Positions 16,955-24,893 are shown, counted from the stretch's first letter. The stretch is DNA of 64,000 nt from Methylobacterium oryzae (GCF_021398735.1 NZ_CP090349.1:5917571-5981570); one strand, 5' to 3'. The notes: generated by a model from the sequence alone, not told the origin. Numbers and translations: made by a program.

Positions 16955-17899
16955 TCAGGATGCGGAGGCGCGGCGCAGGAAGGCGGCGGCTCGGTCGAGG
17001 GCCCGGCGGCTGCTGTCGAGGTGGGCGATGTCGAGCTGGAAGACGTGATGCAGGCCCTCCCAGACCTCCAGCCACACCGCGACGCCAGCCTGTTCGGCGC
17101 GCCGGGCGTAGCGCGTCGCGTCGTCGATGAGGCGCTCGTCGGTGCCGACTTGGATCAGGAGCGGGGGCAATCCGCGCAGGTCGCCGAGGAGCGGTGAAGC
17201 CAGCGGGTGGCGGACATCGCGCGCGCCGGCATACTTGCGCGCGCAGTCCTGCAGGTACGCACGGCCGATGAGCGGGTCCTGCACCGAAGGATCGTTCATG
17301 GAGGGGCCGGACAGCGTCAGGTCGGTCCAGGGCGAGAAGACGACGCCGGCCACCGGCGCAGGGCCGCGCGCGCGCAGGGCGAGGCTCGCCAGGGTGACGA
17401 GGCTCAGCCCGCCCCCGGCCGAGTCCCCGACGACGGCGATCCGGTCGTAGCCTTGGCCGATCAACCAATCCCAGGCAGCCAGCGCCGCCTCCGGGGCAGC
17501 GGGCAGCGTCGCCTCCGGCGCCAGAGGATAGTCGATGGCGAGCGCGGCGACGCCGGCCCGGCTCGCGATCTGGCTGACGAAGCCGCGATAGGCCGCGGCC
17601 GTGCCCTGGACGTAGCCGCCGCCGTGCAGGAAGAGGATCGCCTGGCCGGGCGCGGCATCCGCGGGGCGCACCCACCAGCCGCGGATGCCGGCCTCGTCCA
17701 CGGGGTCGAACGCGACGCCGTCCGCGCGCGGGCTGCCGGCTATGAAGGTGTCGTAGACGGCCCGCGGCTCTCCCGTCGCGTTGCCCCAGAAGCGCGCGAA
17801 CAGGTCCCGCAGGGCGTCCTCGCGCCGCCGTTCATCGTCGGCGAGCGGAATGGTGATCGTCCCTGGCGCCGGATCGGGGCCGAAGGTGTCGTCGCGCAT
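16955..17899 (-). CDS. HSL-family alpha/beta hydrolase (esterase/lipase)
   Basis: 314 residues. The oxyanion-hole motif FLHGGGYVQG (about residue 94) and the nucleophile elbow GDSAGGG with Ser at about 160 identify the hormone-sensitive-lipase (bacterial family IV) group; the acid Asp in GTDERLIDD and the His in GLHHVFQ complete the triad. Cytoplasmic, no signal peptide. ATG 17899 gives MRDDTF; an upstream TTG at 17941 is unlikely. Together with the downstream GMC oxidoreductase it could release an alcohol from an ester and then oxidise it; that pairing is inference from position. Confidence 0.87.
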   Translation of the reverse strand: MRDDTFGPDPAPGTITIPLADDERRREDALRDLFARFWGNATGEPRAVYDTFIAGSPRADGVAFDPVDEAGIRGWWVRPADAAPGQAILFLHGGGYVQGTAAAYRGFVSQIASRAGVAALAIDYPLAPEATLPAAPEAALAAWDWLIGQGYDRIAVVGDSAGGGLSLVTLASLALRARGPAPVAGVVFSPWTDLTLSGPSMNDPSVQDPLIGRAYLQDCARKYAGARDVRHPLASPLLGDLRGLPPLLIQVGTDERLIDDATRYARRAEQAGVAVWLEVWEGLHHVFQLDIAHLDSSRRALDRAAAFLRRASAS

Positions 17900-18002
17900 C
17901 GCAGTTCCCGCTGGTGCATCGGCCCGACCGCCGCCGGGCAAGGCTCCGCCGTCCGCGCGTCGCTCGGCGCCGCGCGGGGTTCGTGTGTCGGACGATCGGA
18001 TC

Positions 18003-18881
18003 TCAGGCCGGGATGCGGCCGAACGCGCCCCGGGCGTAGCCGGCGAGCGCGCGCTCGACGTCGGCGACCGTGGACATCACCAGCGGACCGCGCTTGACGA
18101 AGGGCTCGCGGATCGGCCGCCCGGCCATCAGCACGACATGCGCAGCCTCGGCGGCTTCGAGGATGATCTCCGCGGCGGAACCGGCGCCCACCGCTAGGGC
18201 GCCGCCCTCCGGCAGGAGGCGCTCCTCCTCACGGCAGCGGACGGACACGCGCCCCGACACGGCGTAGATCCAGGCTTGCCGCCCCTCGGGCAGGGCGTGG
18301 GCGAAGGCGCCGCCCGGCTGTAGGAAGCCGTCGAGCAGTGTCATCTCCTCCGGGGTGCCACCCGCGCCAACAACGTCGCCGCTCTGCCCCAGGACGACGC
18401 GGACGCGATGGCCGCGGCCTTCGAGGACCGGGATGTCGGCCGCGCGAACGTGCAGCGCGCGCGCCGGCTGCGCCTTGAGGCGCGCGGGCAGATTGACGAA
18501 GACCTGCAGGGCGTGGACCCGTGCCCCTTCGGCCGGCCTCTCCTCGTGCGCGGCGCCCGACGCCGCCGCGAGCCAGTAGAGGTCGCCCGGCTCGAGGGCG
18601 ACGTCTCGGCCCAGCGTGTCCCGGTTGAGGAAGTGGCCGGTCGCGTCCTCGAACATGACGGTCACGGCCGAGATGCCGGCATGGAGGTGCGGCTCGAAGG
18701 TCGGCCCGGTCATGACGAAGTGGTCGACCATCAGGAGCGGGTCCATGCGCCCGTCGAAGGCTTCCTCGGAGAAGTGCGCCGCGGAGAAGTTCGAGCCGAT
18801 GCGGTGGGGCGCTCCGAGAACGGTCTCGCCGAGCCTCGGGTGGAGCGCGTCGGCCCCGTGGATGGTCTCGAGAGCTGTCAT
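18003..18881 (-). CDS. Pirin family protein
   Basis: 292 residues of a double cupin. The N-terminal cupin carries the iron-ligand pattern: FEPHLHAGISAVT (two His) and GAAHEERP (His and Glu), as in pirins with quercetin 2,3-dioxygenase-like chemistry. The VHALQVFVNLP segment matches the second conserved block. Pirins act as redox sensors or dioxygenases in the cytoplasm; substrate unknown. The promoter region contains CGTCC-N8-GGACG (18959-18976), the same palindrome that lies in front of the adjacent lysR gene, suggesting control by that LysR protein. Confidence 0.85.
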   Translation of the reverse strand: MTALETIHGADALHPRLGETVLGAPHRIGSNFSAAHFSEEAFDGRMDPLLMVDHFVMTGPTFEPHLHAGISAVTVMFEDATGHFLNRDTLGRDVALEPGDLYWLAAASGAAHEERPAEGARVHALQVFVNLPARLKAQPARALHVRAADIPVLEGRGHRVRVVLGQSGDVVGAGGTPEEMTLLDGFLQPGGAFAHALPEGRQAWIYAVSGRVSVRCREEERLLPEGGALAVGAGSAAEIILEAAEAAHVVLMAGRPIREPFVKRGPLVMSTVADVERALAGYARGAFGRIPA

Positions 18882-18958
18882 GTCCTGCCTCGCTGCGTGG
18901 ATGTGCCGATGGTGTTGCGACAAACGCTGGCCGAGAAGGCAGCCATTTTCGGACCTAT

Positions 18959-18976
18959 CGTCCGATCGTTTGGACG
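18959..18976. promoter_or_regulatory. Operator-like palindrome upstream of the pirin gene
   Basis: CGTCC (18959-18963), 8 bp, GGACG (18972-18976), preceded by CTAT and followed by C. It is 78-95 bp upstream of the pirin start. The same arrangement with identical spacing occurs at 19993-20010 between lysR and the isochorismatase gene. Confidence 0.55.
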
Positions 18977-19067
18977 CCGGGATCCGGCATCCGGTGGCGC
19001 TCGCGGCGGATGGGGACCGGCCCCGGCTCCGCACCCCCTCGACCGACCCCGCCGAGATCGCCCGCGC

Positions 19068-19979
19068 CTAGAGCAGCACGGCCTTCGGAAACTCCGCCGC
19101 GAGGTGGTCGAGGAAGGCCCGCACGGACGGAAGCAGGCCTTGGCGGTAGGGAATGAGGGCCGTCAGGGTGGAGTCGCCCGCGACCCAGTCGGGCAGAACG
19201 CGCCGCAGGGCACCCGAGCGGACGGCCTGACGACAGATGTAGCTCGGCAGAGCGACCACGCCGATGCCGCGGATGGCGGCCTGCTGCAGCCCGACCATGT
19301 CATCGCCCATCAGCCGCGGGCTCAACGGCAGTACCGCCTCGTCCCCGGCGCGGCTCGCGTGCCGCAGCCGCCAGACCGGCGCGACCCCGGTCCGCATCAT
19401 GAACAGGGACGGATGGTCCCGAAGGGCGTCCGGATTGTCCGGAGCGCCGTTCTCGTCGAGGTATGCCGATCCCGCGAACAGGAACCAGGGCGCCGGCGCC
19501 AGGGTACGCTGGACGAGGTTCGAGTCCGGCAGCGGGTCCGTATGGGCCCGCACGGCGATGTCGAAGTTCTCGCCGACGATGTCGACGGTGCGGTCCGCGC
19601 CGTGGGCCACGACATTCACCTTCGGGTGGCGGACGAGGAAGTCCGCGATGATGTCCGCCAGGGCGAACTGCATGGTCGCGATGCCGGCCGTGCACCGCAC
19701 CGTGCCGGTCGGCTCCGTCAGGCGCTGGCGGATCGTCGTCTCCGCCAGCTCCGCCTCTCTGAGCATCGCGACCGCGTGGCGGTAGAAGTCCTCCCCCGCA
19801 TCCGTCATGCCGAACCGGCGCGAGGTCCGGTTCAACAGCCGGACGCCGAGGGCGGCCTCCAGCTGCTGGAGGCGGTGGCTCAAAGTGGATTTCGGCACGC
19901 GCAGCGTCCGCCCGGCGGCCGTGAAGCCGCCGCGATCGACGACCTGCACGAAGTAGAAGAAGTCGTTCAGGTCGAGCAC
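19068..19979 (-). CDS. LysR-family transcriptional regulator
   Basis: 303 residues, normal length. N-terminal winged helix-turn-helix (DFFYFVQVVDRGGFTAAGRTL, then VPKSTLSHRLQQLEAALG, LLNRTSRR, TDAG) followed by the periplasmic-binding-protein-like effector domain (about 90-295; CTAGIATMQFALADII, DIAVRAH, GIGVVALPSY). It is divergent from the isochorismatase gene with a 124-bp shared promoter containing CGTCC-N8-GGACG, 14-31 bp ahead of its own start, which suggests autoregulation and control of the neighbour. The effector is unknown. Confidence 0.92.
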   Translation of the reverse strand: MLDLNDFFYFVQVVDRGGFTAAGRTLRVPKSTLSHRLQQLEAALGVRLLNRTSRRFGMTDAGEDFYRHAVAMLREAELAETTIRQRLTEPTGTVRCTAGIATMQFALADIIADFLVRHPKVNVVAHGADRTVDIVGENFDIAVRAHTDPLPDSNLVQRTLAPAPWFLFAGSAYLDENGAPDNPDALRDHPSLFMMRTGVAPVWRLRHASRAGDEAVLPLSPRLMGDDMVGLQQAAIRGIGVVALPSYICRQAVRSGALRRVLPDWVAGDSTLTALIPYRQGLLPSVRAFLDHLAAEFPKAVLL

Positions 19980-19992
19980 GCCGCCCCCTTAT

Positions 19993-20010
19993 CGTCCAAA
20001 CCTATGGACG
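19993..20010. promoter_or_regulatory. Operator-like palindrome in the lysR/isochorismatase divergent promoter
   Basis: CGTCC (19993-19997), 8 bp, GGACG (20006-20010), here extended inward to CGTCCA/TGGACG, preceded by TAT and followed by C. Matches the site at 18959-18976 in half-site sequence and spacing. LysR proteins typically bind such interrupted dyads. Confidence 0.6.
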
Positions 20011-20103
20011 CTGGGTTCGGATTGTTGCGGCTTCTGGGCCGCCGGTCCAGCCGATAGCACTTGCTCGTCGCCGGCCCCGACGGGGCTTGAGCAGGAGGAT
20101 ACG

Positions 20104-20742
20104 ATGACCGCTCGCGCCTACGAACCGCTCACCGCCGAGAACGCAGCCCTCGTCCTCGTCGACCATCAGGTCGGCCTGATGACGGGCGTGCGGGACTATT
20201 CGACGGGCGAGCTCAAGCACAACGTGATCGCCCTGGCGAAGGCCGCCACGGCGCTCGGCCTGCCCATCGTGGTCACCACGACGGCGCGCGACAGCCTATG
20301 GGGTCCGACCTTCCCCGAGTTGGTCGCGGCGTTGCCCGGAAACGAGATCATCGACCGCTCGTCGGTGAACGCCTACGACGACGCGCGCGTCGCCCGGGCC
20401 ATCGAGGCCACGGGCCGCGAGAAGCTGATCTTCGCCGGCATCTCGCTGGAGGTCTGCGCGGCTTTCCCGGCCATGACAGCCGTCGCCCGCGGCCTCGACG
20501 CCTACGTGGCTGTCGACGCCTCCGGGACGTTCAGCGAGACCAAGCGCCAGGCCGGCCTTCTCCGTATGGCGCAGGCGGGCGTGGTCCTGTCCGACTACGC
20601 GACGCTGATGGTCGAGATCCTGAAGGACAACGCCCGCCCGGAGGCGGGCCCGGTCTACGCGGCCTTGGACATGCCCTGGGCGACCTTGGTCGGCCAGGTC
20701 GCCGCCTCCTTCGGCAGAGTGCACGGCGGAGCGAATGCTTGA
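20104..20742 (+). CDS. Isochorismatase-like cysteine hydrolase
   Basis: 212 residues of the isochorismatase/YcaC superfamily. The catalytic triad pattern is visible: Asp20 in VLVDHQVG, a Lys in the EKLIFAGI strand, and the nucleophile Cys118 in GISLEVCAAFPA. The YcaC subgroup is of unknown substrate; the fold also covers nicotinamidases and N-carbamoyl hydrolases. AGGAGG-like GCAGGAGGATAC precedes the ATG. It is transcribed away from lysR, so it is the likely LysR target. A link to siderophore chemistry is unlikely: the catecholate type isochorismatase is linked to entA/E genes that are absent. Confidence 0.86.
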   Translation: MTARAYEPLTAENAALVLVDHQVGLMTGVRDYSTGELKHNVIALAKAATALGLPIVVTTTARDSLWGPTFPELVAALPGNEIIDRSSVNAYDDARVARAIEATGREKLIFAGISLEVCAAFPAMTAVARGLDAYVAVDASGTFSETKRQAGLLRMAQAGVVLSDYATLMVEILKDNARPEAGPVYAALDMPWATLVGQVAASFGRVHGGANA

Positions 20743-20905
20743 CCGTTCACGACACGTGTCAGTTTGCGGCCTGTCCCACAGCGGTCGCGCCAGCGGTGTC
20801 TGCCGGCCCCTGCTCGACGCAACAATCGAAGCAACACGCGCGTAAGGCCGAGCTCTTAAATCCTTCATTAACCAAAGGCCCGAACGGCCACGAGGGGGAA
20901 CCGAC

Positions 20906-21019
20906 ATGACCACCATCATCGCACGACTGCTGATCGTCATCAGCGTGATCGGCGCCATCGCCTGCGCGCCGATGCTGACGCCCGCATCCGCAGCCGGTCT
21001 CCTCGCGCAGACGAGGTGA
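20906..21019 (+). CDS. Tiny hydrophobic peptide, 37 residues
   Basis: ATG 20906 is preceded by GAGGGGG at 20892-20898. The product, starting MTTIIARLLIVISVIGAIAC, has one strongly hydrophobic segment and ends AAGLLAQTR, so it is a single-pass membrane peptide or a short signal-like peptide. No family recognised. A second tiny hydrophobic ORF starts 7 bp after its stop. Confidence 0.4.
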   Translation: MTTIIARLLIVISVIGAIACAPMLTPASAAGLLAQTR

Positions 21020-21025
21020 GCCGTC

Positions 21026-21115
21026 ATGGGCATGCAGTCCGTCATCCTGCTGGTCATCGCCGGCAACTTCGCCTGCGCCTTCCTCATCCCGTATCTGGCG
21101 ATGACCGGAGCCTGA
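21026..21115 (+). CDS. Tiny hydrophobic peptide, 29 residues
   Basis: ATG 21026 through TGA 21113-21115 encodes MGMQSVILLVIAGNFACAFL followed by IPYLAMTGA. Nearly the whole peptide is a hydrophobic helix. The leader AGGTGAGCCGTC provides a modest ribosome binding site overlapping the previous stop. No family recognised; support is the good hydrophobic pattern and tandem arrangement with the preceding tiny ORF. Confidence 0.35.
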   Translation: MGMQSVILLVIAGNFACAFLIPYLAMTGA

Positions 21116-21156
21116 AGGCGTCTCCTCGGTAGATCTCTCACCCTACGGAGCCGATC

Positions 21157-21435
21157 ATGAGTATCTCGAAGACCGCTTGCCTCACCGCTGTCCTCGGCCT
21201 CGTCTCCAACATGGCCTTTGCCCAGCCACAGGCGAGCCAGGAGAACCTGAAGCGCCACTGCATAGGAGATTACCTGGAACATTGCGGCCAGTTCTCGCCC
21301 GACGGCGGGGAAGTCCAGGCCTGCTTCCGCGAGAGAGCCGGCCTCCTGACACCGAATTGCTCGATGGCCATCGCCGCTTACCAAGAGGAGCAGAAGGCCG
21401 CGAATCCGATCCGGAAGGTCCGCGCCGCACGGTGA
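21157..21435 (+). CDS. Small secreted cysteine-motif protein (paralogue of the gene at 4774-5091)
   Basis: 92 residues with a signal peptide (cleavage near FAQPQ). The mature sequence has the same cysteine frame as the 4774-5091 product: CIGDYLEHCGQFSPDG, then QACFRE and PNCSMAIAAYQEEQ. Four cysteines probably form two disulfides in the periplasm. Function unknown. Being inside the putative island while its paralogue lies in the housekeeping part suggests separate acquisition or an old duplication. The ribosome binding site is CGGAG, 7 nt before the ATG. Confidence 0.7.
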   Translation: MSISKTACLTAVLGLVSNMAFAQPQASQENLKRHCIGDYLEHCGQFSPDGGEVQACFRERAGLLTPNCSMAIAAYQEEQKAANPIRKVRAAR

Positions 21436-21825
21436 AGTCATCCCTTCGCGTCTTCGATAAGGTCAGCCGAGCCGGCATCTGCGAAATCCGGCGCGGCACG
21501 GAATTCGCCCGTGTCTACCGTCGCCTGCCCTGACCGGGATGCGACCCGCCGCAGGGTATCAACCTTACCGCGCCCGACAGCCCTCGGCGAATGGGGGTTG
21601 GATGACTGGTACCGCAAGCCAGCGCACGCGGTGCGCGTTCGCCGCGCACAGTCGAAGCGCGATGCGAAATCTCCTGCGCCGGATCGTGGCGGAGTCCGCC
21701 GCTTCTCGAGATTGGGCGCGAATGGAAGCCGAGGTCGGCTTTCCCGCACTTGATGCCCAGAAGCGGATAGGCGGGAGATCACCCCGAACTGCCGTTCCGG
21801 GAGCGACCCGAACCGGTCACTCAGG
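21436..21825. other. Intergenic stretch with no recognised gene
   Basis: About 390 bp between convergent genes. Short frames on both strands lack recognisable domains and ribosome binding sites. Confidence 0.5.
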
Positions 21826-22815
21826 TCACGAGAATGACGGCCGGGACGCGGACGCGCCCGGTTGCTTGTCTCGGCTGTGCGCCTGCCGGTAGTCACGCGG
21901 GCTCATGCCGTAGCGATCCTTGAAGCGGCGCGCGAAATGCGCCTGGCTGCTGAAACCGCAGCCGTAAGCCAGCATGCCGATCGACAGGTGGGCGCAGGCC
22001 GGATCATTCAGGCGCTTGGCTGCCGCCTCCAGGCGGCGTCCCCAGATGTAGTCGGAGATGTGCCGGCCGCGCTCGTGGAACAGTTCCTGGAGCCGGCGCA
22101 GCGACACGCCCATCGCGGCGGCGAGTTGCGGCGGATCCAGGTTCGGGTCGCTCAGGTTCGCCTCGACATAGGCCTTGGCGCGCTGGACCGTGACGTTGCC
22201 GTGAACGGAACGGGGTACCTCCTGCGCCATCCGTTCGGCGAGGCTCGCTATGATCAGGTCCGTTCCGATCGCCGCCATGCGCACGGCCGCGTCGGGCGTG
22301 AGCTGATCGCCCATGCGCACCAGCTCCTGGAGGAAGGTGTTTGCCAGGGTCGTGGAGGCGAGGTCCGCGCCGACCGTGAGTGCACAGTACAGCCGGGACG
22401 GACCCAGCATGGCCTCGAAGCGCTCGCGCGGCAGATCGATGACGAGGGAGATGCCCGTGTCGGCCTCGCAGACGGCCGGGCGTGCGTCGATAACGACGAA
22501 GTCGCCCGTCCGGAATACAGCCTCCCGATCGCCTTGCTGGATGGCGTCCTGGCCGGAGAGCTTCATGGACGCGTAGAGGCGGTCGGGCTGCCCATAGCGC
22601 CGGATCGCGTCGGGGGTCGCTTCAGTCCGCATGGCGGTGTGTGCCATCTTGGAGATCGGCACAGGCCCGATGCTGGTGACATCCAGCCTGCCCTGAAACG
22701 GAACCCCGTGAAGGGGTTGCTGGTCGATCGGGATCAATCGCTCGCAGATCGTCTCGCGCCAGCGCCGGAACGCGTCCTTGGGGTGAATTCCCTCTGTCGA
22801 GAAGAACGGTTGCAT
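21826..22815 (-). CDS. AraC-family transcriptional regulator
   Basis: 329 residues. An N-terminal AraC-binding-like domain (about 1-190; FRRWRETICERLIPID, FVVIDARPAVCEAD) precedes the DNA-binding domain with two helix-turn-helix units: AAMGVSLRRLQELFHERG and then the conserved signature IGMLAYGCGFSSQAHFARRFKDRYGMSPRDYR. The N-terminal layout is like the AraC_binding_2 regulators that control catabolic or ripA-like genes. ATG 22815 is preferred over GTG 22830. No obvious target gene is adjacent; an AT-rich promoter-like patch lies upstream. Confidence 0.9.
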   Translation of the reverse strand: MQPFFSTEGIHPKDAFRRWRETICERLIPIDQQPLHGVPFQGRLDVTSIGPVPISKMAHTAMRTEATPDAIRRYGQPDRLYASMKLSGQDAIQQGDREAVFRTGDFVVIDARPAVCEADTGISLVIDLPRERFEAMLGPSRLYCALTVGADLASTTLANTFLQELVRMGDQLTPDAAVRMAAIGTDLIIASLAERMAQEVPRSVHGNVTVQRAKAYVEANLSDPNLDPPQLAAAMGVSLRRLQELFHERGRHISDYIWGRRLEAAAKRLNDPACAHLSIGMLAYGCGFSSQAHFARRFKDRYGMSPRDYRQAHSRDKQPGASASRPSFS

Positions 22816-22871
22816 GCGTAGCCTCGGCACGCTGCGCGCCGTCCCGAAGCGCAGACTGCGGATCCGCAGGG

Positions 22872-22892
22872 TTATTGTATATAATCTATCAT
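22872..22892 (-). promoter_or_regulatory. AT-rich promoter-like patch upstream of the araC-type gene
   Basis: In a region of very high GC, 22872-22892 reads TTATTGTATATAATCTATC, containing TATAAT. On the minus strand TTGAGA lies nearby, but the spacing to a -10 is poor, so only a general promoter-like composition is claimed. Confidence 0.3.
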
Positions 22893-23048
22893 CTCAAGAC
22901 CGCGGTGCCGGGTGCTTCGCGGCGGTTCTGTCCGCGTCTCAACCCATGCCGTCGGTAAGCGCACCGGCAGGAAACCGCCCCGAGCCGCCACTCCGATCGC
23001 ACCCAAGCCTGACACGGGACCACCCCGCGGGGGCCGGTCACCGTCTCG
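22893..23048. other. Intergenic stretch between araC-type gene and tRNA-like repeat
   Basis: No gene supported here or from 23071 to 23250 (together with the repeat about 435 bp between genes). Only GC-rich short frames are open. Confidence 0.5.
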
Positions 23049-23070
23049 GAATCCCTCCGTCCCCGCCAGC
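23049..23070 (+). repeat. Copy of the tRNA-Ser 3' end (candidate attachment site)
   Basis: 22 bases match positions 7983-8004 (3' end of tRNA-Ser plus GC) with one mismatch: GAATCCCTCCGTC, then C instead of T, then CCGCCAGC. Upstream the similarity fades, so it is a fragment, not a tRNA gene. Direct orientation relative to the tRNA. Such pairs normally mark attL and attR of an element integrated in a tRNA gene. Confidence 0.65.
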
Positions 23071-23250
23071 GTTGTCGGAGCCGCCGCAACGGCCGCGCTC
23101 TTCCCGACGCCTCGATCGTCCAGACGACACGAGGTCACCGCCGGGCGACGAGGTCCGCGGCGCGCCGCCACCCGAGCGTCCGGCCGATTCGCGCTCGAAC
23201 CCTGGGTCCGAGCGTGCCGGATCGCGAGCAGCTGGTCGTCGCGCGCCGGC

Positions 23251-24099
23251 CTACGATCCGCGCAGGTAGCTCAGTGGCCGACCGGTATCCGGATGCGGCA
23301 TGACGCCCATCGGGATGTCGTACACGGCGCGCAGCGTGTCGGGGTTCATCAGCGTGCCGGGCGGCCCGTCCGCGATGAGGCGTCCCGAGTGCAGCGCCAG
23401 GATGCGGTCGCAGACGCGCGCCGCCATGTTCACGTCGTGCAGGACCACCACGACGCCGAGCCCGTCACGATGGGCCAGATCGCGCACGAGGGCGAGGATC
23501 TCGACGGCGTGGGCGACGTCGAGGGCCGAGATCGGCTCGTCGAGCAGCAGGCAGGCGGGCTCCTGCGCGATCATCATCGCGAGCCAGACGCGCTGCCGCT
23601 CACCGCCCGAGAGCGTGTCGACGAAGCGGTCCGCGAAGGCGGCGACGCCGGTGGCGGTGAGCGCCCGCCGGACCGCCTCGCGATCCCGGTCGGCGACGCG
23701 GCCGAGGGCGCCGTGCCAGGGATAGCGCCCCAGCGCCACGAGCTCGCGCACGGTCATGCCCGGGACCGGCGGGAGCGCCTGCGGCAGGTAGGCGACCTCG
23801 CGCGCGAAGGCGCGGTCCTCCCAGGCACTGAGGGCGCGATCCGCGAACGCGATCCGGCCGGCGGTCGGCGCCTGCTGGCGGCCCAGCAGCTTGATCAGGG
23901 TCGACTTGCCGGACCCGTTATGGCCGATCAGGCCCACCACCTGCCGCGGCTGGATCACGAGGTCGAGGGGATGCAGCAGGGTGCGTTCGGGGAGACCGAA
24001 GCTCGCGCCCTGCAGGGTGAAGAGCGGGGGGGCGCCCGCGGCTTCCGCCGTCGGCGCGCCCCGCGGCCGCGCGACGACCGGCGCATCGGGACCGTTCAT
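23251..24099 (-). CDS. fhuC: Ferric hydroxamate ABC transporter ATP-binding protein (FhuC-like)
   Basis: 282 residues. Walker A GHNGSGKST (about 57), Q-loop LPQAL, signature LSGGERQRV (about 157), Walker B CLLLDEP and H-loop VVVLHDV. The FhuC/FecE subgroup is indicated by overall sequence and by the fhuD/fhuB/fhuF neighbours. It powers import through FhuB at the inner membrane. ATG 24099 follows GAGGAGG and overlaps the fhuF stop by 4 bp. It is the last gene of the minus-strand uptake operon. Confidence 0.92.
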   Translation of the reverse strand: MNGPDAPVVARPRGAPTAEAAGAPPLFTLQGASFGLPERTLLHPLDLVIQPRQVVGLIGHNGSGKSTLIKLLGRQQAPTAGRIAFADRALSAWEDRAFAREVAYLPQALPPVPGMTVRELVALGRYPWHGALGRVADRDREAVRRALTATGVAAFADRFVDTLSGGERQRVWLAMMIAQEPACLLLDEPISALDVAHAVEILALVRDLAHRDGLGVVVVLHDVNMAARVCDRILALHSGRLIADGPPGTLMNPDTLRAVYDIPMGVMPHPDTGRPLSYLRGS

Positions 24100-24893
24100 G
24101 CGGGCCTCCTCGGGCCGTCCGTTCCCGCCGGACCCGCTTCGGGGCGTGCCGGCAGGGGGCAGGCGCCGCAGAGGCTCTGGTCGGGGATGAGGTAGCGCAG
24201 GCAGCAGACCTTCCGCACCCGACGCGGCGGCGCGCCCGCCGGCGCGTCCCCCGCCTCCGGGACGTAGCGGATCGGCGCGAACAGCGGGTTGGGCGCGCCG
24301 GACCGGCGGCGGCTCGTCAGGACGCTCGCGGCGGCCGCGTGCCCGGTCCGGCCCGCCTGCGGGAGCCCCTCGGTGCGGCGCACCACGAACTCGAAGATGT
24401 TGCCGGCATTGCTCCACAGCACGCGCGGCGCCACGCCCGAGACCGCCGCCAGGGCACCGACCAGGGGCGCCAGGTGCGCGTCGATCAGCGCGCCGAAGCG
24501 ATCCGCCGGCGCCCGCGCCCCGGTATGCCCGCCGGGCCCGTCGCTCCCCGCGGCGGGGTCGCGCAGCTTGAGCGCCCGCGTCAGCCCGCCGTCGTCCGGG
24601 ACGATCTCGACGGCGTCGAGGGCCACGGGCAGGACGAGGTCGAGCACGATGTTGGCGGCGAGCGCGGGCACCACCAGCATCGAGAAGTGCTGCTTCGCCC
24701 AGATCGACGCGACGGCGCGGGGCTCCGGCGCCGCGAAGGTGCGGGCGAACCGGTCGAGCTGGTCGGTCAGGACGCGCGGATCGAGCAGGTCGGCGCCCCT
24801 CACGGAGGGGCGCGGATCCTCCGCGGACACGATCCGATCCCGGTAGCCCTCGAGGGGGCCGACGAACAGGGCGTTCAGCGGGGAGAGAATCAT
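24096..24893 (-). CDS. fhuF: FhuF-like ferric siderophore reductase
   Basis: 265 residues, cytoplasmic. The C-terminal iron-sulfur motif C-C-x10-C-x2-C is intact (RKVCCLRYLIPDQSLCGACP; Cys about 230, 231, 242, 245), the hallmark of FhuF [2Fe-2S] proteins that reduce Fe(III) bound to hydroxamate siderophores to release iron. The N-terminal part fits FhuF/IucA-like siderophore reductases (WAKQHFSMLVVP). Start and stop overlap the flanking fhuB and fhuC genes by 4 bp each, so the genes are translationally coupled. Confidence 0.88.
   Translation of the reverse strand: MILSPLNALFVGPLEGYRDRIVSAEDPRPSVRGADLLDPRVLTDQLDRFARTFAAPEPRAVASIWAKQHFSMLVVPALAANIVLDLVLPVALDAVEIVPDDGGLTRALKLRDPAAGSDGPGGHTGARAPADRFGALIDAHLAPLVGALAAVSGVAPRVLWSNAGNIFEFVVRRTEGLPQAGRTGHAAAASVLTSRRRSGAPNPLFAPIRYVPEAGDAPAGAPPRRVRKVCCLRYLIPDQSLCGACPLPARPEAGPAGTDGPRRPA

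Noticed and set aside
15198..20057. Long plus-strand frames over the GMC, esterase, pirin and lysR genes
   Set aside because: They are complementary-strand shadows; the minus-strand genes have complete catalytic motifs.
20104..20742. Isochorismatase as part of a catecholate siderophore pathway
   Set aside because: No entA/entC/entE homologues nearby; Cys-type YcaC-like hydrolase motif and LysR context indicate another role.
20751..20760. Perfect 10-bp palindrome GACACGTGTC after the isochorismatase gene
   Set aside because: Single short dyad at a gene end; expected by chance in a window of this size and no second copy noticed.
21511..21753. Short plus-strand frame between the Cys-motif gene and the araC-type gene
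   Set aside because: No ribosome binding site, no family, Arg-rich composition typical of chance frames.
23049..23070. A second complete tRNA-Ser gene
   Set aside because: Only the last 20 or so bases match; no acceptor 5' strand, D-arm or anticodon arm upstream.
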